In this document: one piece after another, positions 1-9,920 of the stretch
Numbering within the stretch: position 1 is the first letter of the stretch
How the letters are laid out: each line of letters begins with the position of its first letter
Assembly (NCBI GenBank): GCA_030248295.1
Contig: JASANH010001015.1
Span: 93,065-157,064, forward strand
Reading direction: 5' to 3'
Length of the DNA: 64,000 nt
Source of the DNA: Mesodorylaimus sp. YZB2_4
Taxonomy: Eukaryota > Nematoda > Enoplea > Dorylaimida > Dorylaimidae
Made by a program: the position numbers and the translations under genes
Notes under the pieces: model-generated
Databases searched by the model: none
What the model saw: the letters and a program-made list of their open reading frames with translations, nothing else
What the model was told of the DNA's origin: nothing

Positions 1-25
1 AATACGTGACCCTGTCAGGACTTAC

Positions 26-128
26 CCTCATTCTTCTGCCCAATCGACTCGTGTACGCAAACGCATAAAACTAACGCCACGATGGCAATGCCCATTTTTG
101 CACCAGTCGCCATGATCCTCTTGAACAT
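26..128 (-). CDS. First coding exon of a secreted or membrane protein, gene leaves the window
   Basis: Read on the minus strand, an ATG at 128 opens 34 codons that end in a strong donor (G|GTAAGT, intron from position 25 downward). The peptide starts with a short basic stretch (MFKRIMATGAK) followed by a hydrophobic core (MGIAIVALVLCVCV) and a polar end (HESIGQKNE), which is the layout of a signal peptide or signal anchor. The exon ends in phase 1, as is common for exons joining a signal peptide to extracellular modules. The rest of the gene lies beyond the left edge, so the product cannot be named. A chance ORF is possible, but the combination of start, hydrophobic core and good donor makes a real first exon likely. 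Confidence 0.5.
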
Positions 129-2680
129 GTCCTGAAGCCAAAATCTTGTATGAGGGGTCAAGCTTGTCCTGAGCCGCGCTTGATTGGCTTTCCTTCCACT
201 ATTCGCAGGGGAATAGGCTAAATGAGGAAGCTAGACCTAAAGGAAGCAAGTAAACAAGAGTAAACGACTTTTAGAGCTAGCATTGAGCCAGTTGAAGGAG
301 TTAGCAGTCCAATTTAGGAATTCCTCCATTCCTTCTCCCTCACGCCTCGCCATAGCCAACCTTATTTTCGGCCGCTCCCCGTCGAGAGGCGAATACTCGA
401 AACTGCTCGAGCGGCTCGGCACACGGTTTAATCGTGTTTTGGCTAATCCAGAAAGAAGATCGATTTAAAATGTGCATGTGTAGGAAAATGGTGAGTAATA
501 AAAATAAGACGAGGGCTTGGCTGAGGGTTCGGTCGAGCGTAAAAGAAATAGGTTAGGCCAGGTTGGGGGTTTTTCGAACAGAAGGCTGGCTAGGAAGTGA
601 AGAGGGATTGGCGAACAGATGCCAGCTTATGCCAGACTAAGCAGCTAAACGAGAGGACTCGATAAAAAAAGGCAAGGAACGAAATGAAAGAATGAATGTT
701 TCAAATGGCGAGATTTGGTCGGTTGAGTGGAACGAAGGGGAGGCAATAGGAGTAGTCTCATTTTGCCATCGTGTCTGGTCGGGCGGCTTGGTCTCGTGGG
801 GGAGGGATGAAGGGGTTTGGTCTTGAGCCTATAAGCCGTCTGGTAAACGGGCTTCGTGCCGATGGTGCTCGTAGACGACCAGCGTGGATCGATGCTCGTT
901 TCGTCTGGTTTTTATAAAAGCTATACGAAAAGGTAGTTGGCCAAGTCTGGAGGGGATGGGGGGAAGGGGAGCGGCTAAAGTGTTGGATGAAATAGCTTCG
1001 CATCGGATACATATTTCATGAAGGAGGGTAATGCGATCGGGGACTGCGTGTTCACTGGCTATTTAGAAAGCCATCATGAGCCAGACTAGCTTCATAAAGA
1101 AAGTACTGAGGGAGGATCGACTTTTTCGGAAAAGATGGTCTTGCGGTAAGGCTTATCTACTGCCAACACTGGCCTGCCCTACTACGTCCGTCTCGACCCA
1201 ATTATGTGAGCAATACTGGCCAGAAGTCAGGCCTTGTAAGCAAGGTCTACTGTGGAAAGGTGCAGATATGACGATCTGGCTGAAAACAGATTGCAAGGAG
1301 GTTCCTAGGCAGGCGGGGGAAAATAAGCAGCTATGCCCTCAGCACAATTCTGACGGCTGGAGCTGCATAAAAAGGGGAATATCCGTATGTGTGTGTGTAA
1401 TAGGCGGAATAGCCCTACATTGGAGAAGATACCCCGGGGAGCGTATGGACTCAAAAACCCTCCAGGCAGGTCACCTAGTCCTAGGTGCCTGATACATCGA
1501 CCCAACGGGTTTCAGCCAGGCCTGGAGAGCCAACGAAGGCAACTGATACGCTGTATGCGGCAGCGGCCAGTCAAGGCAACCACATACTGCTCCGTGTATA
1601 AGGCGGCCAGATACACTACCTTCTCCGCAGGCCAAACACACCTATTATAACCTGTTTCCTTTGAGAATATACACGCACTCCACGTTAACGCATGCGGGCA
1701 GACCGCGGATCGGGTCATGTAGTTTCAGGTCGGGTCTGGTCGGGTCGGGTCACTTTTGAAAGATCGGGTCAGACGGGTCAAAAATACTGCAATTTTGCAA
1801 GTTTATACTTTTAGCAATTACAGAATCCTTTTGTCATCTGTTCGGCTCCAGTATTTGCAAAATTTGCTCTTGTACAAAGCAACTTTTGCAAGAATAAAAA
1901 ACGAAAAATGCAAAGCTTTATAAGTGCATAACAGCCTTGCACTCCCAGGTTTATTCCGAGTAACTTCCAAGTGTCAGGCAGGTCAGATGTGAGTATGACC
2001 AAATTTTCTGGGCAATTTTTGCGTAAGGGTTCATATTTCAGGAAGCTCTGATTAACAGCTCTTACTGTGCCAACTCTGATAAATGAGTGGGACTAGCCAT
2101 AGTCTAATCGTAAGACCTGTACTACAGTACAGGTCTTCTCAGGAGTACAGTCAAATTTGATTCCTGAATATGAAGAAGTACGAAGTAAGGTAAGAAGTCT
2201 CGGGTATGCCTCAGAAAAGCCTGGCATTTACTCTGTGCACCAATAATAAGTTCCTCGGCTCATTGACTCCTTGACCATGTTACATTGCAAAGCAGTTTTA
2301 GCTGTGTTCAAAAGTCATATGTAGATACCCTTGAATTTCTTCGTCAGTAGTGAATATTCTGACAGGAGCTTGTTTCCAGCACAATATGACCTTGTAAGCA
2401 GTACCTTTTGTGAAAACTAGATGCGTACTCCAGCATGGGTCAATACTGTATATATATTTGCGTATTCTTAGTACAGCCTGTTTCTGGCTCCAAACTTATG
2501 CAACTAGTCTTTATTATTCGAGCGATCTTCTTTACTTCATCAGCTAAAAAAGTAGATCCATGATGAGAAGTGTGGCCTGCTTGTGCCATGGCACCATGAT
2601 GTACATGCTGCATGCTTATCATGGGGAGGGGGGAACCTTTAAAAAAATGGTGATGCATTATTGACTAGTCATAAAATTAA
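129..2680. other. Stretch without a recognised gene
   Basis: Several short ORFs exist, the longest 138 codons at 1076-1492 on the plus strand, but none shows a known domain, a convincing splice pattern or a biased composition. A short GGGTC-type simple repeat lies at about 1733-1780 and a perfect small palindrome (AGACCTGTAC/GTACAGGTCT) at about 2110-2135. Confidence 0.5.
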
Positions 2681-2687
2681 ATGTATT

Positions 2688-3064
2688 TCACATGATTCTA
2701 CGCGCATCAAGAACTAATCCAATCCTTCCAGGTTCGACAATCCCCCATCCGATCCAGACGTGAGCTCTGGCAATAACAGGTGACTCCAGTCTTCGCGCCA
2801 CGGCAGCTGCATCTTCAAACAAAGCTTTGCCTGGCCTCTTTCCTGGTTTTGTATCACCACTCGTCTTCTCACTTATCGAGTCCAGATCGCTGTTCGAGTT
2901 TTTCACGAATCACCTCGATCTAAGCAAATTTGTGAACAAATTTTTTGCCTGTCAACTGTTTATTTCAGTGGCTCAAACGCTGCACCTCCTTCCCTATGCG
3001 TAACTTTCTTATATAAACACTGCTACAGTACAACAATGAGACAGCGTCCTTTGTCTGATAAGCT
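2688..3064 (-). mobile_element. Old copy of repeat family A with a conserved ORF
   Basis: About 2805-3064 matches the interior of the nested element at 18905-19160, including the shared end CAGYGTCCTTTGTCTGATA. On the minus strand an ORF of 72 codons (2906-2688) contains DLDSISEKTSGDTKP; the other copy, read in the same frame, keeps DLESISEKTSDDAKP. A peptide preserved between strongly diverged repeat copies suggests a piece of the element's own protein. I do not recognise the protein family. The copy is truncated and decayed. Confidence 0.45.
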
Positions 3065-3461
3065 TATCAATGAAATTCCTGTCGCTTTCTATGCTGATGC
3101 CATACTACTGTGGCCATGTTTACAAGAATGGGAGCATGTAGCGATAATCTGTGATTGCACTGAATAATTTCATCCAGAAACACCCGTTTTTGGTTGTATT
3201 TATCTAAAATTTTACACGAAAGAAATAATGAATGAAATCTAGAAGGTCTAAAGGTTTTATAGCATTCTAAGAGCATCACTTCAGCTGGCTTCGATTTCAG
3301 CCGCGATATTCTAAATGACAAAAGCCGCGTAATGCTTGGTGCTTGTTTTCGAATCACTTTCTGAAATTCTAAACTATCCAACGTCAGATTAATCTATTTT
3401 AGAAATTCTTAGATTATCTTCTTTTGTGACAAGAACACAAAACGCTGCAAATCCTATCAAG

Positions 3462-3468
3462 TATATAT
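3462..3468 (+). promoter_or_regulatory. TATA box of peptide gene copy 1
   Basis: TATATAT lies about 70 bases before the ATG and is kept in the duplicate at 21934-21940. The flanking bases (CCTATCARG before, GCTGTCACAAAACG after) are also conserved. Confidence 0.5.
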
Positions 3469-3537
3469 GCTGTCACAAAACGACTGGATTATAGAAGCTT
3501 AGCTTGTTCAAAGTGTCAAGGATCAAAAAAGTGAAAA

Positions 3538-3857
3538 ATGTTTGTTGCCCTCTTCTGCCTTCTAATTCTGGTTGCATCGACGCACCAATTCAGTTTTGAT
3601 CGCGAACGCTTCAGCCGCCAATTAACTAACGAGGTACGTGATTGTGAGTTGTCATTTCTTATTTGCAGTAACTGATAAATTGACTGGCTGCTGTATTTTA
3701 GTCGGAGTTTTTGCGTGGCTCCTCGTATTGCCATCAGGATGACAAGTGCGCGGATAAAGGTTGCAGCAGATTCGAAGTTTTCCAGTGCGTGTACCTCGGG
3801 GTGAGAGAAGGCGTAGACTATGGCTGCATGTGCATGCGCATGGATACAGGCAAATAA
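3538..3857 (+). CDS. Small secreted Cys-rich peptide, two exons, copy 1
   Basis: Exons 3538-3633 and 3702-3857 are joined in phase 0 across a 68-base GT-AG intron. The product has 83 residues. It begins with a signal peptide (MFVALFCLLILVAST), then a short basic segment (DRERFSRQL), then a mature part with six cysteines spaced C-x5-C-x4-C-x7-C-x12-C-x-C. The final CxC and general spacing recall CS-alpha-beta defensin-like peptides, but those have CxxxC where this has CxxxxC, so family membership is not shown. A defence, venom-like or signalling role are all possible. AATAAA overlaps the stop codon. TATATAT lies about 70 bases upstream. The copy at 22010 differs by one residue (His to Asp just after the signal peptide). 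Confidence 0.75.
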
Positions 3858-3899
3858 AAGAAAATTCGAGAATTCAAACATTCGGAATGTGAGTAGCGT

Positions 3900-4128
3900 T
3901 GATACAGTTTTAGAAAAAAGATTCAGTTTCAGTTTCAGTTAACTGGATCTCAAAAGATTCAGCTAACTGAATTTAACTAAATGATTCAGTTTTTCCTTAT
4001 AAAGCATTTCGCATCTAGATGTGAACACTTGACGAGAACAATTCCCACTTTTCTTCAGTCAAATTACTGCTCTTCCGAATTTAAGACTTTAAACAGCTCT
4101 CAAGGCGCAGTAAAGACCAAAGTCAACA
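3900..4128 (-). repeat. Direct repeat, probable LTR (left copy)
   Basis: Starts TGATACAG and ends AGTCAACA, and matches 4869-5130 in the same orientation. It is rich in GATTCAGTTTCAG words. The pair brackets a BEL/Pao-like coding remnant, so they are probably its LTRs. The match runs a few bases past both proposed ends (TAGCGT on the left), so the exact LTR limits are uncertain. Confidence 0.55.
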
Positions 4129-4189
4129 CCAAAGCCACCAACACCACCTTACAATAAGCCTGCCATGTCTCACTTCCCACTTACCTGCT

Positions 4190-4860
4190 CTAAAGCGAGA
4201 GCAGCCAGATAAAGTCCAGCAAGCAATGGCTAGGAAACAGAGCGTACACGAACAGCTCTTGGAAATCCAGAGGCAGGCTACAAGGGCAGCACTGCGAGAG
4301 TATTATAGCTTGCCCAATTCTTCCGCCACATCGAATGATCTCATCCGTATCTAGTTGAAGAGGCATTGTGCTGTTGAGCAAAACCGACTTCTGATCGCCC
4401 AAGGTTCTGTTCAGGCGCCAGCTCATTTGGGATGTACTTTGCCTGCATCGCTTTGAATTATCGATCTCTTCTGGCGTCGATGGTTCCAATTCGGTCATTC
4501 TGTGGTAGGATTGCCTCTTCTTCACCTCGACCACAAATCGTATGCAGAGAAGGGTAACTCGTATCAGCTTTCTCGCTCTTGGGTATCGATTTTCACTAAA
4601 GATTCGGTCGACTTCGTCCGAACTTTGTCGATGCTACATACAATAAATTGTCCGCTCGATGTTGCCTTGCTTGACATCTACTTGGTCAAACTTGAACTTG
4701 CCCCTGTTAGCCATGTTTCTTCAGTTTGGCGCAGTCACTGTGGCCCATGCCACCACATTGATTTGTCTTTGGGTGTCATGGCCGTTGCTCCTCTGGAAAG
4801 GACATTGGCTGGATTGTCCTCTGTGTCGACAAACTTTATGGACTTGATGCTTGTGATGTA
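4190..4860 (-). pseudogene. BEL/Pao-like retrotransposon polyprotein fragment, decayed
   Basis: In minus-strand frames the region reads, in order: DTEDNPANVLSRGAT, then WWHGPQ followed by a stop, then RARKLIRVTLLCIRFV, then a coiled linker, then LDTDEIIRCGGRIGQA. This order (NPAD-SRG, LWWHGP, KLLR-RF, LD..G..R.GGRL) is that of the region between RNase H and integrase in BEL/Pao LTR retrotransposons. At least one internal stop and frame changes show it is dead. Gag, protease, reverse transcriptase and the integrase core are missing, so the element is internally deleted. It sits tightly between the two direct repeats. Confidence 0.75.
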
Positions 4861-4868
4861 CTTAGCGT

Positions 4869-5130
4869 TGATACAGTTTTGGAAAAAAGATTCAGTTTCA
4901 GTTTCAGTTAATTTAACTGAATCTCCGAATAGATTCAGTTTCAGTTACAGTTAACTGTATCTCAAAAGATTCAGTTAACTGAATTTACCTGAGTGATTCA
5001 GTTTTTCCTCATAAAGCATTTCGCATCAAGATGTGAACACTTGACGAGAACAATCTCCACTTTTAGTCTTTCAAATAACTACTCTTCCGTATTTAAGACT
5101 CACAAGGCGCAGTAAAGAACAAAGTCAACA
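4869..5130 (-). repeat. Direct repeat, probable LTR (right copy)
   Basis: Second copy of the 3900-4128 repeat, slightly longer because of an extra GATTCAGTTTCAG segment. In the orientation of the retroelement fragment (minus strand) this would be the 5' LTR. Confidence 0.55.
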
Positions 5131-5816
5131 CCAGAGGGTCCTTAATGAGCACAGCGATGCACGACCATGTCTCGACAGTCCACCCACCAACAAATCCGCA
5201 GACAGACCAGGTACCTGGACCTTGTAACCGTTCTAATTCGAACTTGCCATAGCTCATGACTGTTATTTCTTTTGGTCCAAAAGAAAGCCCTGCGCAAAAT
5301 ATTTAGCTCGTTTGGGCGACTACTCGGCAGAGGTCAGCGGCCGAAGTCCTGGAAATTTTTGGAAACATTCTCGCTTCGTCGGGTCTTTTGTGCAAAACAA
5401 TTCAGAACCAGAAGCCTGGAAGACGGGACCAAAGCCCATACCTGAACTTCGGGTTCAGAAGAACCCTGCGAGTGTTTGTCAACTTTCTGTCGCCTCGCAA
5501 CACACGAATTTAAAAAACCCGCAAGATTTTAGGAGCTGACCGCAGCTGACCAGATGGCCATTAGGGCCAGATATTTTCAGTAGAGCCTTCTTCCACACCA
5601 GGAACTCAGGAATTATCGAATAAGCATGTCAAGTTCAACTTACTGGTTGGCAAAGCTTTCTAAGATCAAGAAGATGTAACTTTAAAATGTTTGTAATAAA
5701 ATGATTGAAATTGAAGAAACCTTTTTCTTATAATGTAGGTGCTTTTATTTTATTTCAATCATACCGACTGCTTTTCAACTTGGACCTCGCCTAGCTTATA
5801 ACTCTGTCACCCGGCG

Positions 5817-6053
5817 CTAGCCTGCAGGAAATGATGAAGCACTACAATATTCGTGAAGATTTTGCAACATCTCTCCACATTTGGACCAAAATTCGGATGG
5901 ATCGATTTCTTTAACGATAACTAGCTTTTTAAGGATAACAAAATACACCTCCAACTCGCGATGAAGATGATTCGAACCAGCAATTCGTCCAGCTGCGTCT
6001 CGTTTCTCTTTGAGATCTGCGCGAACATCCGCAAACAGATTACTAATTTTCAA
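5817..6053 (-). CDS. Hypothetical ORF, possible terminal exon
   Basis: A 78-codon minus-strand ORF that stays open a little upstream of its first ATG. It is mostly charged and helical (MKISNLFADVRADLKEKRD, later ELEVYFVILKKLVIVKE) and ends CSASSFPAG. A minus-strand AATAAA occurs about 65 bases after the stop, near 5750, which would suit a 3' end. I recognise no domain. It lies inside the segment that interrupts the duplicated peptide locus, so it may belong to an inserted element. Confidence 0.3.
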   Translation of the reverse strand: MKISNLFADVRADLKEKRDAAGRIAGSNHLHRELEVYFVILKKLVIVKEIDPSEFWSKCGEMLQNLHEYCSASSFPAG

Positions 6054-6164
6054 AAGCGTATTAACTCGAAAACTGAATTTAAACTGATTCTAAAAAGATT
6101 CAGTTACACTTAAATTCAGTTTTGGCGAGGAGATTTAGTTTCACTTTCAGTTAACTGTAAGAGC

Positions 6165-6290
6165 GCTTAATGTGAGATTTGTAATTTCTTTTTGGAAACA
6201 ATAAAATGAAAATTTGGGAGAGATGGCGACTCAAAGTGTTTCTACACAGTACAACCCAGAAATTTTAGCCAGCCTCATTGTCGCCCTGTA
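6165..6290 (+). repeat. Displaced downstream flank of the duplicated peptide locus
   Basis: Matches 22360-22480, which directly follows peptide gene copy 2, including AACAATAAAATGAAAATTTG (a second possible polyadenylation signal). At copy 1 the same flank is separated from the gene by about 2.3 kb that holds the retroelement remnant. Confidence 0.7.
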
Positions 6291-6718
6291 GAGGCTACCA
6301 TGGATTGGGGATCGCATAGAGCTGACCAAGACTGACTGCTCTTACGGGGAGCGCGTGATTTAATCTTGGCGACAACAAATACCCAATCGGTCTTCCGTCC
6401 ACTTTGAATACCTCAGCCCATAACAGCCATATTTCCCCCCCGCATGCTACCTCAAGAGCTTACCTATGCGCCTTGGGGTGACCACCCGCGAAGCAGTATC
6501 ATGCTCATACTCATATTTTACTCATCGCCCAAGCAAATACATGCACTCAAGGAGCGAGAGACAAAGGAAACACGTACACAGATTGAAAGCGAAATGTAGA
6601 AATGTCAGAATGAAAACGTGAAAAACCTCTAAAAACCAGTCTCTGTTGGCACAGCATTCCATAAAACGGTCGACGAATATATTAAGCTTTGCTAATATGA
6701 CTCAGTCAGTGCTTGGGA

Positions 6719-6835
6719 CCCCCCCCCCCCTCCAGAACCCACCATCTGTTTCTGTTTATCTCGTTTTTGTGCTGTGCCATTTCAGTGGGCTGATAAGCTT
6801 TTCGACATAGCACTTGGACATAGCATAACTATTTC
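6719..6835 (+). mobile_element. C12 tract and fragment of repeat family A
   Basis: Twelve C residues at 6719-6730 are followed by a piece resembling 19165-19240 (GTGCTGTGCC, GTGGGCTGATAAG, ACATAGCA). It is an inverted-repeat arm fragment of family A. Confidence 0.45.
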
Positions 6836-7170
6836 CCTAATCTTTTATTTTAGTGTTTTTGGTATATTTTATAGCTGAAGCTGATAGACTGCCGCGATTG
6901 CTGACGAGCGTTATTACTAATACGGCACCTGCTGCGGCAGGTAGGACAGGATATCTTTTTTGTTCTCATGACGTTTCCTGTACGTACCTTTAAAGAAAGT
7001 GGCGGGAAATTATTACTAGATTTGAATTTCCCGCGCATTTGATCAGATCTGCACTCTGGCTAAGATTGCTTCCTAGATTAAGCCAGCATAGTGTTTTTGG
7101 CTCGATTTCTTGCAGTGCTACTGTTACTGCGTGCTCAAAGCCATCCCTTCATTAAAAAAGTTTAACTTAC

Positions 7171-7431
7171 ATAATCATTAGGTATCAGAGAGTATTCTCC
7201 GTATGGATCGGCTTGCCAAATATCTAGCAAGGCATGAATTCCGGTTCGACAGTCTTCACTTGTCACTCGCCCTTTAATGAGCAGACTGGTGCCATTCGCG
7301 TATCTAAAACCATATATTGCGGAAAATTTGACTGAAAGTCGAAAAATGCCTGCTTACTCAAAAACGTCACGAATAATCCCCGAGTCTCGAACTGGCGCTC
7401 CTGACCTGTAGTAAGGGCCTTCGTCATCAGC
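7171..7431 (-). CDS. Intradiol ring-cleavage dioxygenase-like protein, two internal exons
   Basis: Minus-strand exons 7431-7358 and 7303-7171 are joined in phase 2 across a 54-base intron (GTAAGC...TTTTAG) and end at a GTAAGT donor. The 69 residues contain DEGPYYRSGAPVR, then a Leu-Ile-Lys-Gly-Arg-Val strand, a Cys, then DIWQADPYGEYS. GPYY near the domain start and WxA(D/N)xxGxYS are hallmarks of catechol/protocatechuate-type intradiol dioxygenases; the Tyr of GEYS corresponds to the first Fe(III) ligand. The second Tyr and the two His ligands should lie further 3' but I found no such exon in the next kilobase. The 5' exon was also not found. It is either a gene with long flanking introns or a truncated copy. 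Such enzymes cleave catechols and are common in fungi and bacteria; in animals they are known mainly as transferred genes. Confidence 0.7.
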
Positions 7432-7434
7432 CTA

Positions 7435-8815
7435 TGTTAAACGACAATCCGCATGTGATGCGTGTAATAATGGGCCTGAACTAGCAGAAAATATGCGGAT
7501 TTGCGGTGATATTGCTGTTATTTGCTGCAGTTTAAGAAATGAACTGTATTTTTCTAGCCATACAAGAATACCACTTCCACTTCTTTGGTTTATCTTCAGA
7601 CTGATTAGACTAGATTCCCTTTCACCACATTTTTTCTAACAGGTCATTCTAGCCAAAGGTTTGTAAAATAAGGTTTCAGGTTCAGATGTTCTCATTTGAA
7701 AATCAGCACAAAGACTGCTTGTCGATCAAAAAGTCTTGACCTGAAACTTTTTCTTGCATAACTGTTCAGATGCTCAGAAACTTCCAAGACTGTATATCAG
7801 AAACCTTCATGTAACATTCTCGCGCAAAACGCGTAAAATTTAGTTTCAGATACGGATTTCCTCCGCAATGACCATTGCCAAACTGGTCAGTCGGTCAGTC
7901 ATCCATGATCTAATAACATCGTTTATGTTGCTTTCCTATCAGGTCCTTCCTTAGCATAAAGCGAGTTGGGACAGATTTGTGAACAAAACGGGCATTTCCA
8001 AAATCATGAATACCATTAAAAAAGTTATGAAACTGAGACAGTTTCAAACGTTTCCTTCTCTCAAAAAGCGTGGACCAACCAACTTTAGCCAAAGCATCAG
8101 AATGAGAACCGGTAAAATCGTTTGATGCTAGCCCAAGTGCCTCCTATTAGCACGTTCTAATTGCTCAGGGTCGCTGCACTGGCATGCACATGAGTCTAGT
8201 CTGGTGCACCTCACCACCCGATACTCCCCGGGGCCCCATTGCATAAAAGACTAGTCAACTCAATAAGAAAACTGGTTAAGACAACTGGGCTTAAGAATAG
8301 TCTTGGGTTTCTACGACAAATTTTTGCTTGTGATGAAGTAAGAACGCCACATGTCGAAGCTGGAATGTGGATATGCGGATATACCTACGTTGATCAGAAT
8401 GTAAATATGTGCAAGAATGTCGATATGGGTTGATCGAATAGATCACCTCCGATTATTTCAAGGCCATCGTCGACTCCGAAAGAGTTTAGGAAAACGACGA
8501 TCTCCTGTTCCTGTTCAGTGAAAATTGCTACAACAGGGTCGACTGTACCGACTTTTTTGGACGTAGCCATACCTGAGGCGCGTAATATCCAGTACTGTAC
8601 CTGTACCAATCAAAAATTCCATTGTAACAGATTTTTGAAACTGAACGAAGGCTCTGACTATTTGGGAATCTAAAATACTGTACGTCCAACTGGCCCCTGA
8701 GAAGCAAACAGCGCGTCTCAACACCAAATAATCACACAAAACATTAAAAAAGTCCGCCTACTTTCAGCGCCATACCCGCACCGTACCCCCCCCAGCGCTA
8801 TTGTGGAAATAGTGG
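7435..8815. other. Stretch without a recognised gene
   Basis: No ORF or exon chain here could be supported. I looked for an upstream exon of the dioxygenase gene and saw none with a good donor in the right phase. Confidence 0.4.
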
Positions 8816-8820
8816 GGATG

Positions 8821-9142
8821 AAAGTAGGGGTCACCAAATGCCACGTTTTGAATTTCCCGCCCAGGGGCCGCTCGTGACTTTAGAACGGTTTGGGCTGCTT
8901 ACTCTGGGAATCGCGAAAAAAACATAAAATCTTTCACTTTTTCACTTCGTGTCCATCTCATTTTGTACTACAGTAGAGTATATGTCTTTCGTAAAAAATA
9001 AGAGAAATTCTAAATTTCCCTGTGACCTCCAGATTAAGCAGCCCAACCGCTCTAAAGTCATAAGCGGCACGCGTGCGGGAAATTCAAAAGGTGCATACTT
9101 CAGGCACTTACGATTAGTGGCCCCTACTTTTCTCTTGAAAGT
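8821..9142. mobile_element. Palindromic MITE-like element
   Basis: The left arm at about 8821-8912 (AGTAGGGGTCACC, TTTTGAATTTCCCGC, TTTAGAACGGTTTGGGCTGC) is repeated inverted at about 9030-9142. A loop of about 115 bases lies between. No coding sequence. Confidence 0.6.
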
Positions 9143-9900
9143 CGAATTTCAACCAGAAGAAAGCAATCGATGCAATTTTTATGCTCTATACGAAAATAAG
9201 TGTCCAGTTCCATGATTTGTTTTGAAAGATTTTTAAAAATGGATTTTTTTGAAAATTTCCTCTAGTTGGCTGCAGTTTTTTTGGATATTTGGATATCAAA
9301 TGTAAAGCTAAAGCATAGACGAGGGGGTTAACGTTGATAGCCAGATGGGTTGAGCATATTTCAGGCTGGTCAAGCCCCGTCTCCCTGCTAGCAGAAAGGA
9401 ACGGGAGGTCTGAAACTCGTCAACTAAGAGGGCACCTTCAACTTTGGCGCCTAATATCTCGAGATAGGTGAAAGATAGAAATTTTTCGCGACAGGCATTC
9501 GATTCCTTATTCATTTGCAAACACGCCGATGTGTCGTTGATCGTGAAAGGCCGAAAGATTGGTGAGTTATGGCCGATATCGCCCAAGCAATAACAAAAAA
9601 CGTTTTTTGGGATAATGTCGTGCAAATCGACTTTCGTCCGCGAATTGAAACTTGGCAACCTGTGTTTCCTTTGGGTCGAACCTTACAGAAAACCTGTCTC
9701 GATAGTGCTACCAAAAGAAGGAGCCGATGACGATTCGCCTGGGTCAGACCGTGGGAGAGAAATGACGAATGATCAGAGACTACATGAGAGCGTCAACTGA
9801 AATGTTTAATGCATTAAAAAGGCCAAATAATAATTAATGTTTGCTTATGCATAGTTTCACATGTGCTAAGAACAGTGCCCAGGGAAATATGCTACACTTC
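9143..9900. other. Stretch without a recognised gene
   Basis: ORFs of up to 116 codons occur but show no domain, signal sequence or splice pattern I trust. Confidence 0.4.
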
Positions 9901-9905
9901 TGTTT

Positions 9906-9911
9906 TTTATT
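9906..9911 (-). terminator. Polyadenylation signal of the lectin-7TM receptor gene
   Basis: AATAAA on the minus strand, about 10 bases after the receptor stop codon at 9921. Confidence 0.5.
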
Positions 9912-9920
9912 CACAATTGC

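Larger units (their letters stand above)
3202..3870 (+). repeat. Duplicated segment carrying the Cys-rich peptide gene, copy 1
   Basis: This segment aligns with 21671-22342. The upstream part (to about 3450) has scattered substitutions and small indels, while the gene body including its intron is almost identical. Both copies break off at the shared word AAAATTCGAG just after the stop codon. Confidence 0.85.

Noticed and set aside
1076..1492. 138-codon ORF as a gene
   Set aside because: No domain, signal peptide or splice support, and composition like the surrounding DNA.
3067..3381. Minus-strand ORF head-to-head with peptide gene copy 1, partly repeated at 21623-21853
   Set aside because: The first 40 or so residues are alike in both copies, but they then diverge by frameshift and carry several replacement changes while the peptide gene is unchanged; better explained as duplicated non-coding DNA.
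6850..7038. Next dioxygenase exon with the His ligands
   Set aside because: No frame in this stretch has the HxH or second Tyr motif, and the available splice sites give unrelated peptide.
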